Assembly (NCBI GenBank): GCA_022709605.1
Contig: JAKLIM010000162.1
Span: 1-7,920, forward strand
DNA length: 7,920 nucleotides
Reading direction: 5' to 3'
Source: Bacteroidota bacterium
GTDB lineage: Bacteria; Bacteroidota; Bacteroidia; Bacteroidales; Paludibacteraceae
Within the stretch, counting starts at the first letter, position 1, and every line of letters starts with the position of its first letter. A program made the translations under genes and the position numbers. The notes beneath the pieces were generated by a model. The model did no database searches. It was not told where the DNA came from and saw nothing but the letters and a program-made list of their open reading frames with translations. Positions 6,802 to 7,920 of the stretch are shown here, piece after piece.

Positions 6802-6944
6802 TGTTGCAATATTTTGAAAATATGACTATACAACTTCTTTTGTTGGAAAGTTACAATCGTATTCCTATTCTTAAAATTTTACACCATAAAAAACAACTAT
6901 TCTTTGCGTTTATTACGCATTGAATATTTGTTTTAATTTTCAAA
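6802..6944. other. Convergent intergenic spacer with weak hairpins only
   Basis: This 143-bp AT-rich spacer separates two genes ending toward each other, so bidirectional termination would be expected. ATATTTTGAAAATAT at 6809-6823, directly after the symporter stop, is a palindrome but all A/T apart from its centre. TGCGT-TTATT-ACGCA at 6905-6919 is a 5-bp stem; on the minus strand it lies about 25 bases past the ATPase stop and is followed, after a gap, by a T-run (TTGTTTTTT, 6898->6890). This second hairpin is the better terminator candidate, for the ATPase gene. Neither is a textbook intrinsic terminator. The G/C-run elements found at the junctions inside the three-gene block are absent here. 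Confidence 0.45.
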
Positions 6945-7920
6945 TTAGTAAAGCAATCCAAACAACCAAATTGGAATTTTATTCCCCCAACCAATGTCGA
7001 TAGCATCCGACACAATATAGCTGTCGGGAATATCTTTTATCTGATTGTATTTCTTGTTTTTACCTCCAACTTCCACAATATATTTATTTTCAATCAGAAA
7101 ATCACCTTTTTGAGAAGTTGCAACTTTATACTTCACTTTTAACTGATTCACCATAAAGGTTTCACGCACATTTCCTTCTTCCGGTTTTACGGTTGACAAT
7201 GCAAAAAGAAGATTTGTATTGTTCAACAGTACTTTTTCCGGTTTTGTGAGAATGCTCATTCCTTTATTTGCCGGCATAAGCGAATTTATAAGTCCTGCTT
7301 TACTCAGATAACTCAGGTATTTCAGCGTTGTAGCTCTGTTAAGTTGCATATCGGTACTCAGTTTTTCGATATTGGGCGTGTAAGGCACTAAAGTAGAGAG
7401 CGTCATCAACATTTTTTTTAAAGCATACATTCCTGAAAAATCAATTTTTTCGATAGCCGGAATATCCTTGTCGATAATTGTATTGACAACATTCTGAAGT
7501 TTCATGGTGTAATTTCGCAAACCTTCTTTGTAGATTGGATAAAAGCCCGAGCTTATATAATTGCGAAAATACAGTGCTATTTTGTGTTTCGAAACAATAC
7601 TGGTCGCAATATTGATGTGATTTTCGATAATTTCTTCCAATGACACCACAGGTATGTCGGCAATGCCTTCGAACAATAAATATTCGCGAAACGACAAGCC
7701 GTGTAGTTCAAAAATAACTGCTCTGCGACTTAAATCAGCATTGGCGTTGTAAATTTCGAGCATTGATGAACCGCTGAATACAATGTGTAATTCAGGATAG
7801 CTGTCGTAAATATTTTTTAGTTCGATAGCCCAATTCGGGTAGCGGTGAATTTCATCAATCAAAATGTGTGTTCCTCCAAAGCGGCTAAACTGCTCAGCAA
7901 AATCGAGTAAACTGTGATTT
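6945..7920 (-). CDS. AAA_14 / DUF4143 ATP-binding protein, N-terminally truncated by the window edge
   Basis: The frame ends with TAA at 6947-6945 and is open through position 7920. A TTG at 7862 is not a believable start: it is a Leu codon inside the Walker B motif, and 19 further in-frame codons precede it. Of 324 visible residues, 19-23 are Walker B (ILIDE, followed by IHRYPNW) and VFSGSS at ~47-52 is sensor-1-like. LSRRAVIFELHGLSFREYL follows at 63-81 and is typical of the AAA_14 family. Walker A and roughly 40-70 N-terminal residues lie outside. Residues ~174-211 form a winged-helix-like segment, and the DUF4143 C-terminal region has Glu253 (RETF), Asp273 (GDFL) and EVGGK at 283-287, reminiscent of a PD-(D/E)XK nuclease fold. 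These ATPases are abundant in Bacteroidetes and archaea, often in many copies, with no agreed function. Orientation and lack of shared motifs suggest it is independent of the sugar genes. Confidence 0.88.
   Translation of the reverse strand, partial: NHSLLDFAEQFSRFGGTHILIDEIHRYPNWAIELKNIYDSYPELHIVFSGSSMLEIYNANADLSRRAVIFELHGLSFREYLLFEGIADIPVVSLEEIIENHINIATSIVSKHKIALYFRNYISSGFYPIYKEGLRNYTMKLQNVVNTIIDKDIPAIEKIDFSGMYALKKMLMTLSTLVPYTPNIEKLSTDMQLNRATTLKYLSYLSKAGLINSLMPANKGMSILTKPEKVLLNNTNLLFALSTVKPEEGNVRETFMVNQLKVKYKVATSQKGDFLIENKYIVEVGGKNKKYNQIKDIPDSYIVSDAIDIGWGNKIPIWLFGLLY

Noticed and set aside
7860..7862. TTG at 7862 as the start of the leftward ATPase gene
   Set aside because: It encodes the Leu of the Walker B segment ILIDE, and the frame is open to the window edge with recognisable family sequence upstream, so the gene is cut by the window rather than short.

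Overview
The window looks like a carbohydrate-utilisation segment from a Bacteroidetes (Bacteroidales-like) chromosome. The evidence is an AT-rich composition, start codons without clear Shine-Dalgarno sequences, a Bacteroides-style secreted GH2 beta-galactosidase, an FN3-like plus pectate-lyase protein, an AAA_14/DUF4143 ATPase, and G/C-run palindromes between genes of a kind common in Bacteroidetes. The genus cannot be fixed from the sequence.

Layout. A secreted pectate-lyase-like protein (minus strand, 704->1) runs off the left edge and lacks its catalytic part. A 273-bp divergent spacer separates it from a rightward three-gene block: a periplasmic LacZ-type GH2 glycosidase (978-4196), a DHDPS/N-acetylneuraminate-lyase superfamily aldolase (4387-5289) and a sodium:solute symporter (5362-6801). 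The block meets a leftward AAA_14/DUF4143 ATPase (6945->beyond 7920), which runs off the right edge without its Walker A region. I see no RNA gene, CRISPR array, transposase or SusC/SusD pair.

How the genes may work together (inference). The GH2 enzyme trims galactosides in the periplasm, the symporter imports a small acidic sugar, and the aldolase cleaves a 2-keto-3-deoxy (ulosonic-type) acid to pyruvate plus an aldehyde. The transporter resembles two-sodium sialic-acid symporters. It keeps their sodium ligands and an arginine at the carboxylate-binding position, but differs at other pocket positions. The aldolase keeps the Schiff-base lysine and tyrosine but has His where true DapA has its substrate Arg. 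With a pectate lyase next door, a pectin-derived keto-deoxy acid (KDG, or the KDO/DHA of rhamnogalacturonan II) or a sialic acid are both possible; the substrate is open.

The most unusual non-coding structure is a set of three G/C-run palindromic elements. One overlaps the GH2 stop codon and the other two lie just upstream of the aldolase and symporter start codons. I found no clearly new biological system. The best leads are the aldolase-symporter pair of unassigned substrate and these elements.
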